In this document: piece after piece, positions 1 to 7,612 of the stretch
Numbering within the stretch: position 1 is the stretch's first letter
Layout: the number at the start of each line of letters is the position of its first letter
From: Hymenobacter sp. YC55
GTDB taxonomy: Bacteria > Bacteroidota > Bacteroidia > Cytophagales > Hymenobacteraceae
DNA length: 64,000 nt
Direction: 5' to 3'
Assembly (NCBI RefSeq): GCF_029433095.1
Contig: NZ_JARNTX010000003.1
Coordinates: 372,001 to 436,000 of the forward strand
Notes under the pieces: model-generated
Told to the model about the DNA's origin: nothing
Database searches by the model: none
Seen by the model: the letters and a program-made list of their open reading frames with translations, nothing else
Translations under genes and position numbers: made by a program

Positions 1-174
1 GGCGCCGTAGGAAACTATAGCGCTTGGCGCCACGCCTTCTGAATGGTCAGTTGAGGTATCATCTACGAGCAGTAATCCTTAATCCGGCCAAGTTTGGGCG
101 CGCAGGCTGGCTAGTGCCTCCGCCAAAAACTCGGCACTTTTGACAAAGCCCGCGAGTATCGACACGCAAGGGGT
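1..174 (-). pseudogene. GT2 glycosyltransferase N-terminal remnant (broken)
   Basis: Reading the minus strand from about 174 toward 1 gives the start of a family 2 glycosyltransferase: a V-S-I strand, then EFLAEALASLRAQTWPD, then LLLVDD-STD, the nucleotide-sugar binding motif of GT-A enzymes. An in-frame TAA at 79-81 sits where family members usually have Trp-Glu (PDWELLLVDD), so the reading frame is interrupted. No start codon is evident and the gene runs off the left edge. It lies about 75 bases downstream of the PIG-L deacetylase gene on the same strand, so it was probably once the next gene of that operon. A sequencing error is possible but would have to remove the stop codon. Confidence 0.6.
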
Positions 175-249
175 AGGGAAAGCACTTGTAAAGTTTACGG
201 CGCAAAAAACGAAGTTGATACCTGAAATTGTAACACAAAACCTATGCCG

Positions 250-1065
250 CTACACAACTCCACTTGGCTGCCGGGTTGGTTTCAGGCTGCCCGGTAACGC
301 CTTGGCCTGGGTTGGCACTACGGCAAACCGCTCGGCCGCTCCTGTCAGTCCGCTTGCTAAGCCTTCGGCCGAAGCGAGTTGCGAGAGCTTAGCTTGCACT
401 TGTTCGCTTCCACCAAACTGAAAGCCGATTTGCGAGGCATAGGCCTGCGAGGCCGCTACTTTTGCTGTCAACGCAGCTTGCGTTAGCAGCATAGCTACTT
501 CGCTAAGACCAGCGGGTAATTCCGGCGCGGGAAGCGCATCGGGTTGCCTGATGATGTAGGGCGTGTCGCGGTACCAGAACACCGGCACGTCAGCGGGCAC
601 CGTGGCGCATACAGCCTGCATCACGTGGCGGTGGTCGACGTGCAGCCCGAGACCCTGCGGAGCAAACACTAACTGCGGCGGGGTAGCCGCCAACTTGTCG
701 GCTAACAGCTCTGCTATGGTTTGGTTGATGTGGTCGGTGGGCAGTAAATCGGCGAACAAGGCAGGCGGACTGTGGTAGCCGCGGTGCGGGGCTTCAGGCA
801 AATCGAGCCAGTACACGGTGGTAGCGCCTAGGTGCCGGGCGGCAACGGTGTCTTCCTGGCGGCGCAGGGCTAAATAGTCCACTTCCGGGCTAAACCCCTT
901 GTCGGTCTGGCAGGCCAAGGCGAAGCCGGTTGGCTGAGGTACCGAGCGGGTGAACACCGTTAAAAGCACGCACTGCCACCCGGCCCGCGCCAGCTTAGCA
1001 AACGTACCCCCGCAGGAAAAAGCAACATCATCGAGGTGGGGAGAAATAAACAGGGCAACGGGCAT
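250..1065 (-). CDS. PIG-L / LmbE-family deacetylase
   Basis: A 271-residue protein of the PIG-L family, zinc enzymes that remove N-acetyl groups from amino-sugar conjugates (relatives: MshB, BshB, LmbE). The N-terminus carries the metal motif as SPHLDD (usually PHPDD), and a second ligand cluster appears as HVDHRH around residue 140. It starts at an ATG 15 bases after the GT4 gene stops and is the last intact gene of the operon. It differs clearly from the BshB1 enzyme encoded near 11 kb, so it probably has another substrate. By analogy with mycothiol and bacillithiol synthesis it would deacetylate the product of the neighbouring GT4; that role is inferred. Confidence 0.85.
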   Translation of the reverse strand: MPVALFISPHLDDVAFSCGGTFAKLARAGWQCVLLTVFTRSVPQPTGFALACQTDKGFSPEVDYLALRRQEDTVAARHLGATTVYWLDLPEAPHRGYHSPPALFADLLPTDHINQTIAELLADKLAATPPQLVFAPQGLGLHVDHRHVMQAVCATVPADVPVFWYRDTPYIIRQPDALPAPELPAGLSEVAMLLTQAALTAKVAASQAYASQIGFQFGGSEQVQAKLSQLASAEGLASGLTGAAERFAVVPTQAKALPGSLKPTRQPSGVV

Positions 1066-1080
1066 AGCATCGAGGGTACG

Positions 1081-2322
1081 TTACAACAAGTGAGGGGCGT
1101 CGCGGTAGCGGCAAGCTTCCGGGGCAGTTAAGTCTTCCGACCAGTTCACGTCCGGTGCGGTACCTACCAACTGCTGGTACACCCCATCAATTTGGCGGCC
1201 GATAACAGACCAGGCGTACGTGGTGCGCACCTCGTGCAGGGCAGTTTCGGCGAGGCGGCGGCGCAGGGCGTCGTTGTCGAGAATGCGGGCCAGGGCGGCG
1301 ACGAGGGCGGGCACGTCGCCGGGGGGCATCAATAGGCCGTTGTCATCATTGCGCAGGCAGTCAACTACTCCTACTGCTTCGGCAGCCACGCAGGGCAGGC
1401 CGCTGGCCATGGCTTCGAGGATGGTATTGGAAAAGCCTTCGGCATAGGTTGGCGACACAAACACATCGGCGCGGTGGTACACCTGCGGCACCTCATCGTA
1501 CTCAACGTAACCGGCCAGTTCCACCTGCTCGCGCCAGGGCGCGGCCGCCACCCGGCGGCGTACTTCCTCCAGGTCGGGGCCGATGCCGGAGACAATCAAG
1601 CGCAGAGCTGGGCGCTCGGGGGCGAGCTGGGCAAAGGCGTCCAGCAAATCAAGTACGCCCTTGCGCCGATCAACGCGGCCGTGGTAAAGCAAAGTAGGAT
1701 GTGCGGCATCAACCCACTGCACGGGCTGCCAGTCCAGGCGGGGCCGGAAGCGCCGCACATCGACCGCGCCGGGCACCAAGGTAAAGCGCTCGGGGGCCGT
1801 GCCGTGGTGGCCGATAACCTCGTCGGCAAAACTCTGGCAGCCAATAAGTACGGCCCCGGCGTGGTCGAGCACGGTGCGAATGGCGCGCTGGTGCGTACCG
1901 CAGCAATTTACCCCTACCCAGTGCCCGTCGCCCCCCTGAATGCTGACGACGTTGGGAATGTCCAGGCGGCGGCTTAGCAGCAGTGCGGCCAGGCCGGGCG
2001 GGTAGCCGTACTGGGCGTGCACCAGATCGAAGGGCTGCGCCGCGTGCAGGCGCTCTACGGTGTCGATGATGGTTTGAATGTCGTTTTCGAATTGACCACC
2101 ATTTTGCTCGCCGAGCGCTTCCAGGCCTACCACGCGCACGCCCGGCACCGGCGGGGGCGACCCGCCCCCGTACACGCCGCGGCCCAGGGCGTCGCCCCGG
2201 TACTGCGACACCATCGTGACGTCGTGCCCTAGGGCAACCAACTCGCGCAGAAGGTTTTGGGCGTACACGCTCATGCCCGAAATAGCCGGGAAGTAGCGGC
2301 GGGAAATAAAGCAGATTCTCAT
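1081..2322 (-). CDS. GT4-family glycosyltransferase
   Basis: A 413-residue retaining glycosyltransferase with the GT-B fold. It begins MRICFISRRYFPA, followed by a glycine-rich acceptor-site loop (SGMSVYAQNLL), and the C-terminal half has the nucleotide-sugar signature EGFSNTILEAMASGLPCVA. The ATG at 2322 is chosen because it overlaps the stop codon of the upstream isomerase gene (ATGA); reading further upstream gives low-complexity, arginine-rich sequence that is the shadow of that gene. GT4 contains MshA and BshA, which start mycothiol and bacillithiol synthesis. With an inositol synthase and a PIG-L deacetylase in the same operon, an inositol-like acceptor is plausible but unproven. Confidence 0.88.
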   Translation of the reverse strand: MRICFISRRYFPAISGMSVYAQNLLRELVALGHDVTMVSQYRGDALGRGVYGGGSPPPVPGVRVVGLEALGEQNGGQFENDIQTIIDTVERLHAAQPFDLVHAQYGYPPGLAALLLSRRLDIPNVVSIQGGDGHWVGVNCCGTHQRAIRTVLDHAGAVLIGCQSFADEVIGHHGTAPERFTLVPGAVDVRRFRPRLDWQPVQWVDAAHPTLLYHGRVDRRKGVLDLLDAFAQLAPERPALRLIVSGIGPDLEEVRRRVAAAPWREQVELAGYVEYDEVPQVYHRADVFVSPTYAEGFSNTILEAMASGLPCVAAEAVGVVDCLRNDDNGLLMPPGDVPALVAALARILDNDALRRRLAETALHEVRTTYAWSVIGRQIDGVYQQLVGTAPDVNWSEDLTAPEACRYRDAPHLL

Positions 2323-3197
2323 GCGGGTTGCAATTGGTGCTCGGCCTGGCGTAGGTACGCTAGGGCCTGCGGAATCATTTGGTGCGCGCGGGGAGATTCG
2401 CGCGACAACTCCACGCACACCAGCCCCGCAAACCGAATGGTGTGCAGTGCTTGCAGCACGGCCGGCACGTCCATGTCGCCCTCCCCGAAGGGCAGGTGCT
2501 CGTGCACGCCGCGCCGCATGTCTTCCAGCGCCACTGTGCCAAGCAAGGGGGCAAACTCGCGCACGGCGGCGGCGGGGTTTCGCTCGCCGGTCACCAGCAG
2601 GTGGCCAGTATCCAGGGCTAGGCGCAGGTCCGGCACGACGGCTTGCACGCGGCGGTAGTCGTCCACGGTTTCGATAAGCATACCCGGCTCGGGTTCCAGG
2701 GAGGCTATTACGCCCCGCTCGCGGGCGGCGGCCGCTACTTGGTGCACGCCTTCGAGCAACCAGTCCCAGGCCTGCTCCGCGGTAACGCCCGGCTGGGGCA
2801 CGCCCGCCCAAAACGACACGGTTTCGCCTTGGCAGGCGGCGCACACGTCGAGGCAACGAGTTAGAAACTCCACCCGCCGCGCCCGGCCTGGCGCACTAGG
2901 CGTCAGCAAAGTAGGCTCGTGCTTCTGCCGCGGGTCGAGCAAGTACCGAGCGCCGGTTTCAACAACCAAGCCCAGGCCTAGCTCCTGCAGCTGCCTAGCC
3001 AATTGCGCGTTGCGACCAGTGAAATCCGGCGCGAATGGGTCGTGGTGGTGGTGGTCGAGGGTGAGGGCCACGCCGTCGTAGCCGGCTTCGGCAATGAGCG
3101 TCAGCGCGTCAGTGAGGCGGTGGTTGGCGGCGCCGTTGGTGTTATAGGCATAACGCAGGCGGTGGGGGGCCAGTGGAGTGAGCGGCAAATCAGGCAT
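2319..3197 (-). CDS. sugar phosphate isomerase/epimerase (AP-endonuclease-2 TIM barrel)
   Basis: A 292-residue TIM-barrel protein of the xylose-isomerase-like family, which includes inosose dehydratase/isomerase (IolE, IolI) and EboE-type proteins. Visible barrel motifs are GYDGVALTLDHHHHD near the N-terminus, SLEPEPGM and LALDTGHL in the middle and CVELSRESPRA near the end, which supply the usual Glu/His/Asp metal ligands. Its start lies 8 bases inside the YcaO-fusion gene and its stop overlaps the GT4 start, so the three are probably translationally coupled. The cyclitol context suggests a keto-inositol or keto-sugar substrate; this is inference. No signal peptide is seen, so it is probably cytoplasmic. 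Confidence 0.8.
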   Translation of the reverse strand: MPDLPLTPLAPHRLRYAYNTNGAANHRLTDALTLIAEAGYDGVALTLDHHHHDPFAPDFTGRNAQLARQLQELGLGLVVETGARYLLDPRQKHEPTLLTPSAPGRARRVEFLTRCLDVCAACQGETVSFWAGVPQPGVTAEQAWDWLLEGVHQVAAAARERGVIASLEPEPGMLIETVDDYRRVQAVVPDLRLALDTGHLLVTGERNPAAAVREFAPLLGTVALEDMRRGVHEHLPFGEGDMDVPAVLQALHTIRFAGLVCVELSRESPRAHQMIPQALAYLRQAEHQLQPA

Positions 3198-5502
3198 GGG
3201 CGGGGGCTTGTTCGGTGGTACTGATGTGGTAAACGTGGCGCTCCGGCTCGCGGTAGAGGGCGTACAACTCGCCTACTTGCTCGCGGGCTAGTTGGGAGTT
3301 AAACCAGGCGGGGCCACCGAGGGCCGCCTCGGCGGCGGCGGGTAGGGGCACGCGCTGGGCGCCGGGCGGCGGGGTGCCTAACCCCACCAATGGGCTTTGG
3401 CGGGCCAGCAGCTTAGCTAAGTTGCGCTGGCCGATGCGGTCGTAGGTCATGGTTTCCACTTCCAGCTCGGGTACCACCGCTTTCAGGGTGCGCACCGGGC
3501 CGGCGGGGTCGGTAAACTCCACGTAATAAATTTCCAAACCTGCCGCCGAGAGGCGCTCGTGCACCACGCGCAGCAAGTCGGCGGAGGCCGCGAGGGAGCC
3601 CGCTTGCACCGTGGGCAGCTCCGAGAACTTCACCGTGCGCTTCACGGCAAACACCGGATCTTTCACGCGCTCAAACAACTCAGCCGGGCTTAGTTCCAGC
3701 CACTGGCGCATGGCTTCGGCGGCGCGGGGTTCCTGGTTGGCTAGCACGGGCGGGTCGCGCCGCACGTTGGCTAGATACTCGGGCGCTACGGTTTCCAGCC
3801 AGGCCATGTCGCCGTGCTCGAACCGCTTGCGCACCCGGCTCGACGCAAATTCGCGCAGGGCTTTGGCTAGTGCTACTTCGCGGTCGGGGTGGGCCGCCTC
3901 ACCGCAGCCAGTGAGCATCAGGGCGTGCGGCACTTGGTTGATATCCCGCTCGTAGCCAACCACGTACAGACTCGTGATGCCGAAATCAGTGGAAGCGAGC
4001 TTAACCTGAATTTCCAGGCCGGCTTCGTCGTAGTGGCGCAGCAGCTCGCGGGTGGCGGGGTCCTGCACGTCGTCTAGCTCGATGCGGATGCCTTGGTCGA
4101 GGGCGCGGTAGTTGATGGCGTTGCCGTCGCGCTGCAATAGCTCCAGCAGCCCGTGCGAGAGAGCCCGTTCCAGCGACTCGCCTGCGCCCATGCCGTTGGT
4201 GATGGGCGTGTAGAGCCAGTCATGCTGCTCCTGGCCGTGCCAGTCGCCGGGCCAGGTAGCGGCCGTTTCGATGGGCACCCAAATGATGTTGCCGGCCGGG
4301 TAAGTACGCGCTTGCGTCCACACCAGTTCGGTGTTGGGCGTGTAGGCGGTGCCAGCGGGAAGCCGGTCGCGCAGTGGGTCGAGGCAGGGTACGCCTTCCG
4401 CTTGCAGCTGCTGGTAGGAAGCGCGGCGGCGGGGCATCTGGGTTAGGTACAGGTTTACGAACGTTTCTTCCGTGATTTCGCCGTAAGCCCCGGTGCGCGC
4501 CTGCGTGTCGGTGGGGCCGTAGCCGGTGCCAGTGCTCATGCCGCCGGGCAGCCACTGGGCCAAACTCCACACCGGCACGCCGAGGTAGTCGAGGCTGGTC
4601 AGGGGAATTTCGTACACGGGGGCGGCGGGCAACGCGCTTTGGTAGAGAGCTATGGGGTCGGCTGACGGATGCGCCATTCGGGAAGAAGTTAACGGTAGAA
4701 AATCGGCGAAGGGGCGACCGGCTAACTGGGCCGCAAACAACTGCTCGGCAGCGGCTTTGCCACCGCTCGGTACCAACTCCCAGGGCGTGAGTACGCCGTC
4801 GAAATCTAGGGGTAGCAGTACGGCCTGGTAGTGGCGCACGTCGCCGTGCGAAAGGGGAATGTGGGCGTCGTAAGCGCGGTGGGTGCTAATGTGGGTGGCG
4901 TTGCCCTGGCCGTCGAGCTTGAACTTGAGGGTGTCGCCGCAGCACAGCAGCCGGCGGGCGGGCAGGTGCAGCACCGCGTGGCCCGGCGTGTGGCGACCGG
5001 TGTGGTAGAGTACGGCGCCGGGGTGCAGTTCGGCGCGGTCCTCGTAGGGCCAACTCACCCGAAACGCCTGGCAGAACGGTAGTTCGTCTTGCTGCATCAC
5101 CACCTCGGGCGTAAATTCCTCTATTAGCTGCCACAACGCCCCAAACACGTGGCAGTGCGAGGCCGACAGGTAGCGAATGCCCCCGAGTGAACGAATAAAG
5201 TCTAATGCCGCCGCATCGTAGTACCCCGCCCCCTCAAAGGCCACGTTGCCGTACTCGGCATCCACCAGTAAATACCCCCGTGGTCCGATACCCACTTGGG
5301 GCTCGTTCCAGAACTGCCAAATGCCGGGCAGCACTTGGGCCCACTTTACGGCGAGCCGGGAATTGAGCTCAGTAGGGAGACTGAACTGCCAGCCCGTCGG
5401 CGGCAGCGGGTGACGGTAGTCTTGGCATACGGGGCAGGCGGGTGGGCCCGGGGCAAAGTAGCGCTGCCAGAAGCCGCAGTTTTCGCAGACGTAGTGGGGC
5501 AT
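3190..5502 (-). CDS. zinc-knuckle + metallo-beta-lactamase-fold + YcaO fusion protein
   Basis: A 770-residue fusion. Residues 6-26 hold two CxxC knuckles (CENC, CPVC), rubredoxin- or zinc-ribbon-like. Residues ~40-260 look like a metallo-beta-lactamase fold: a first motif HCH at 116-118 where the usual following Asp-His is replaced by Phe-Gly, HTPGH at 171-175, and GD at 189-190. Residues ~290 to the end are a YcaO domain, with TGTGYGPTDTQARTGAYGE (~325-343), NGMGAGES (~436), LLELLQRD (~452-459, Gln where Glu is usual) and a late GEAAHPDREVALAKALREF block. YcaO enzymes use ATP to activate amide carbonyls. The C-terminus lacks the PxPxP tail of azoline-forming YcaO proteins. ATG at 5502 is preferred over GTG at 5508. 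The substrate is unknown. Confidence 0.82.
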   Translation of the reverse strand: MPHYVCENCGFWQRYFAPGPPACPVCQDYRHPLPPTGWQFSLPTELNSRLAVKWAQVLPGIWQFWNEPQVGIGPRGYLLVDAEYGNVAFEGAGYYDAAALDFIRSLGGIRYLSASHCHVFGALWQLIEEFTPEVVMQQDELPFCQAFRVSWPYEDRAELHPGAVLYHTGRHTPGHAVLHLPARRLLCCGDTLKFKLDGQGNATHISTHRAYDAHIPLSHGDVRHYQAVLLPLDFDGVLTPWELVPSGGKAAAEQLFAAQLAGRPFADFLPLTSSRMAHPSADPIALYQSALPAAPVYEIPLTSLDYLGVPVWSLAQWLPGGMSTGTGYGPTDTQARTGAYGEITEETFVNLYLTQMPRRRASYQQLQAEGVPCLDPLRDRLPAGTAYTPNTELVWTQARTYPAGNIIWVPIETAATWPGDWHGQEQHDWLYTPITNGMGAGESLERALSHGLLELLQRDGNAINYRALDQGIRIELDDVQDPATRELLRHYDEAGLEIQVKLASTDFGITSLYVVGYERDINQVPHALMLTGCGEAAHPDREVALAKALREFASSRVRKRFEHGDMAWLETVAPEYLANVRRDPPVLANQEPRAAEAMRQWLELSPAELFERVKDPVFAVKRTVKFSELPTVQAGSLAASADLLRVVHERLSAAGLEIYYVEFTDPAGPVRTLKAVVPELEVETMTYDRIGQRNLAKLLARQSPLVGLGTPPPGAQRVPLPAAAEAALGGPAWFNSQLAREQVGELYALYREPERHVYHISTTEQAPAHA

Positions 5503-5546
5503 TAACACAGTTTACAAGGATCAATAAGCTTACAGGCAACAGGGCC

Positions 5547-6605
5547 TTACCTCAGCACGGGTTGCCCGGCGCGCAACTCTTGGCTGCAAGCAGCGGCCAC
5601 GTCGAGCAAGCGCATGGTATGCAAATCGCGGGCGGGCGGAAAAGGAAATGACTGGCCGCTTTGCACGGCAGCGGCAAAAGCTTCTATCTGACGCTGAAAA
5701 GGTGACGCTTGGGTATCGAAGGAGACGTCTTCCACGGTGCCGTCCAGATGGGTGAGCGTGAGCGTGCCGCCAGGCGTTTGGCCCATGGTATTCACGGCCA
5801 CCACGCGGCCCTGGTCGCCAATAACTTCCAGCGTGCGGCGCGGAAATTGGTCGGGGCAGTTGTACGCCACGGCCTGCGAGAACAGCACGCCGCTAGCCGT
5901 ACTACCAATAAGCACGGCCCCATCATCGACGGGATAGTCGTGAATGCGCTGCTGCGTGAGGGCTGCAACGGCGGTAAGGGGCTCATCGAGCAGGGTCTGC
6001 ACCAGATCCAGGCCGTGCGGCGCCAGATCGATCATAGCGCCACCGCCCGCTTCTTCGGCAGAAATGCGCCAGTTTTGGTAGGTGCCCTGGTCGGTGTCGG
6101 GTGCCCAGTTGGCGGGCGTCCAGCAAGCGTAGTGGATACGCACGCACGTTATCCGGCCTAGCGCCCCGGCTTGGATCAGTTCGCGCAGGCGAACGTGGGC
6201 CGGGTGAAAGCGCTGATCGAAGGCCGTGGCTAACAGGGTGCCGGCGGCTTCTGCTGCCGCTACCATGCCGGCCGCTTCGGGGGCCGTGCGTGCCAGTGGC
6301 TTTTCGCAGAGAACCGGTAACCCCGCCGCGACTAGCTCTTGCACGAGATAGGCGTGGTGGGCATTTGGCGTGGCAACGTACACCGCCTGCAAGCCTGGGG
6401 TTTGCATGAAATCAGCTAGGCTGGTGGTGCGGTGCAGAGTGGAATCGGTGGGCTGCACGCTTGCCAAAGCCAATTCGCTTACATCACAGAGCGCCACTAG
6501 CCGACCGTTGTCGGAGGCAGCAATGGCCGGGGCCACGTAGTCGCGCGCTACCCAGCCGCAACCAACAATGCCCCAGTTAACCGGGAGAACTTGAGGTGCA
6601 AGCAT
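5547..6605 (-). CDS. Gfo/Idh/MocA-family oxidoreductase
   Basis: A 352-residue NAD(P)-dependent dehydrogenase. It shows the Rossmann nucleotide-binding motif GIVGCGWVA near residue 12, VATPNAHH, the catalytic-lysine motif CEKPLA near 100, and AGGGAMIDLAPHGLDL, which contains the His usually aligned with the active site. The family includes inositol and inosose dehydrogenases as well as amino-sugar oxidoreductases. It sits between the HD-like gene and the YcaO fusion, with 44 bases to the fusion's ATG. With inositol-3-phosphate synthase in the operon, oxidation of an inositol carbon to a ketone is a sensible guess. The exact substrate cannot be read from the sequence. Confidence 0.85.
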   Translation of the reverse strand: MLAPQVLPVNWGIVGCGWVARDYVAPAIAASDNGRLVALCDVSELALASVQPTDSTLHRTTSLADFMQTPGLQAVYVATPNAHHAYLVQELVAAGLPVLCEKPLARTAPEAAGMVAAAEAAGTLLATAFDQRFHPAHVRLRELIQAGALGRITCVRIHYACWTPANWAPDTDQGTYQNWRISAEEAGGGAMIDLAPHGLDLVQTLLDEPLTAVAALTQQRIHDYPVDDGAVLIGSTASGVLFSQAVAYNCPDQFPRRTLEVIGDQGRVVAVNTMGQTPGGTLTLTHLDGTVEDVSFDTQASPFQRQIEAFAAAVQSGQSFPFPPARDLHTMRLLDVAAACSQELRAGQPVLR

Positions 6606-6626
6606 ACATGTGGAAAAGAATTGCTT

Positions 6627-6651
6627 GCCCCCGCCACCGAGCGGCGGAGGC
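6627..6651 (-). other. intercistronic hairpin
   Basis: Arms GCCCCCGCC (6627-6635) and GGCGGAGGC (6643-6651) flank a 7-base loop between the HD-like gene and the Gfo/Idh gene. Paired in the minus-strand RNA the stem is complete with one G-U pair. A T-run follows it only in the plus direction, so for the operon it looks more like an RNA-processing or stability element than a terminator. Confidence 0.4.
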
Positions 6652-6660
6652 TTTTTGACT

Positions 6661-7608
6661 TTAATTGATGGGCAGCAAACCAGCCGCGGTCAACACCTGC
6701 TGGTGAAACTGCTGGGTGAAGCCCGCATGCACGATGTTTAAGTCGCCCAAGGCTTGGGGTAGTCTGAATTGGGCGCTTTGGTCGTGCCAGGCCATTTCCA
6801 GCACCCGATCCAGCACATCGGCGGCATGAAAGGCGCGAGCGGCCGGCGTGTCGAGCACGCGGGTGTTGTCGAGGGCCGTGGTCACTTCCGCTTGCAACGG
6901 TTTGGGGAGCTGTTGCAAAGCCTGCGCAGTGGCCTGCGCCATCAAACCCGGCAAATAGGACCCTAGCAACTCGTCGCCTGCGTAGCCGGGGTCAGGCAGT
7001 GCGGCATTGTGTAAGTGGTGGGCTAAACCGGTTAGAAACGAAACTCCCGGATCGGCCCCGAAATAAGGGCTTAGCAGCACCGCGTACACGGCTACCAGTG
7101 CGCAGTGGTCGGCGTGGCTTTCGGGCGGCCAGAGCATAATGCGCGGCCGGCCCGGATGCGTGGCGCCCGCCCGGGGCTGTTGAATTAGCCTCGTTACGAA
7201 GGCTGGCAACGGGCCCACTTCTAAGGCAGCGCGGTTGGCCAGGGGCAGCAGTTGCGCACTCAGGTCAGGCGCTAATGTTTTGCTTGCGTCGCGTAGCGCC
7301 TGTTGCAACACCTCGGTGGACTCGGTGGCGGTTAGTCCCAGCGAAGTAAGGAGTGCCCCGTCGTAGCCGGGTAAGCGGATGCCGGTCAGGGCCCGCGTAG
7401 TTTCTTGCAGCGCTACGGTAGTTAAATTTTCACCCGCCACCAGGGCCGCCCAGGCGCTGGCAAACAACTGCTCGGCCAGCGAATTGTCTTGGCCCGCGAC
7501 TCGTACGCGCTTTAAATCGTTGAGCTCGCGCAGTAGCGGCAACACTGCCGCCAACTCGTCCAGCGCTCCCGGCCTAGCCGGGGCGCTGGCAGTTGCAGAA
7601 GGTTGCAC
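6661..7608 (-). CDS. divergent HD-domain-like protein
   Basis: A 315-residue alpha-helical protein I cannot assign to a named family. The central part resembles an HD phosphohydrolase core: a His in ESHADHCAL (~residue 165), then GLAHHLHNAALPD where the HD pair reads His-His, and a late ADVLDR that could provide the last Asp. HD-fold enzymes include phosphatases and myo-inositol oxygenase, so with inositol-3-phosphate synthase immediately upstream a phosphate-removing or oxygenase role is conceivable but speculative. The start is a GTG four bases after the inositol synthase stop codon, and no nearby in-frame ATG competes. No signal peptide or membrane segment is visible. Confidence 0.6.
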   Translation of the reverse strand: MQPSATASAPARPGALDELAAVLPLLRELNDLKRVRVAGQDNSLAEQLFASAWAALVAGENLTTVALQETTRALTGIRLPGYDGALLTSLGLTATESTEVLQQALRDASKTLAPDLSAQLLPLANRAALEVGPLPAFVTRLIQQPRAGATHPGRPRIMLWPPESHADHCALVAVYAVLLSPYFGADPGVSFLTGLAHHLHNAALPDPGYAGDELLGSYLPGLMAQATAQALQQLPKPLQAEVTTALDNTRVLDTPAARAFHAADVLDRVLEMAWHDQSAQFRLPQALGDLNIVHAGFTQQFHQQVLTAAGLLPIN

Positions 7609-7612
7609 TACG

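Noticed and set aside
1474..1977. 167-residue plus-strand frame
   Set aside because: Antisense shadow of the GT4 gene in GC-rich DNA.
2322..2856. N-terminal extension of the GT4 gene to 2856
   Set aside because: The added sequence is arginine- and proline-rich shadow of the isomerase gene on the same strand; the ATGA overlap at 2322 marks the real start.
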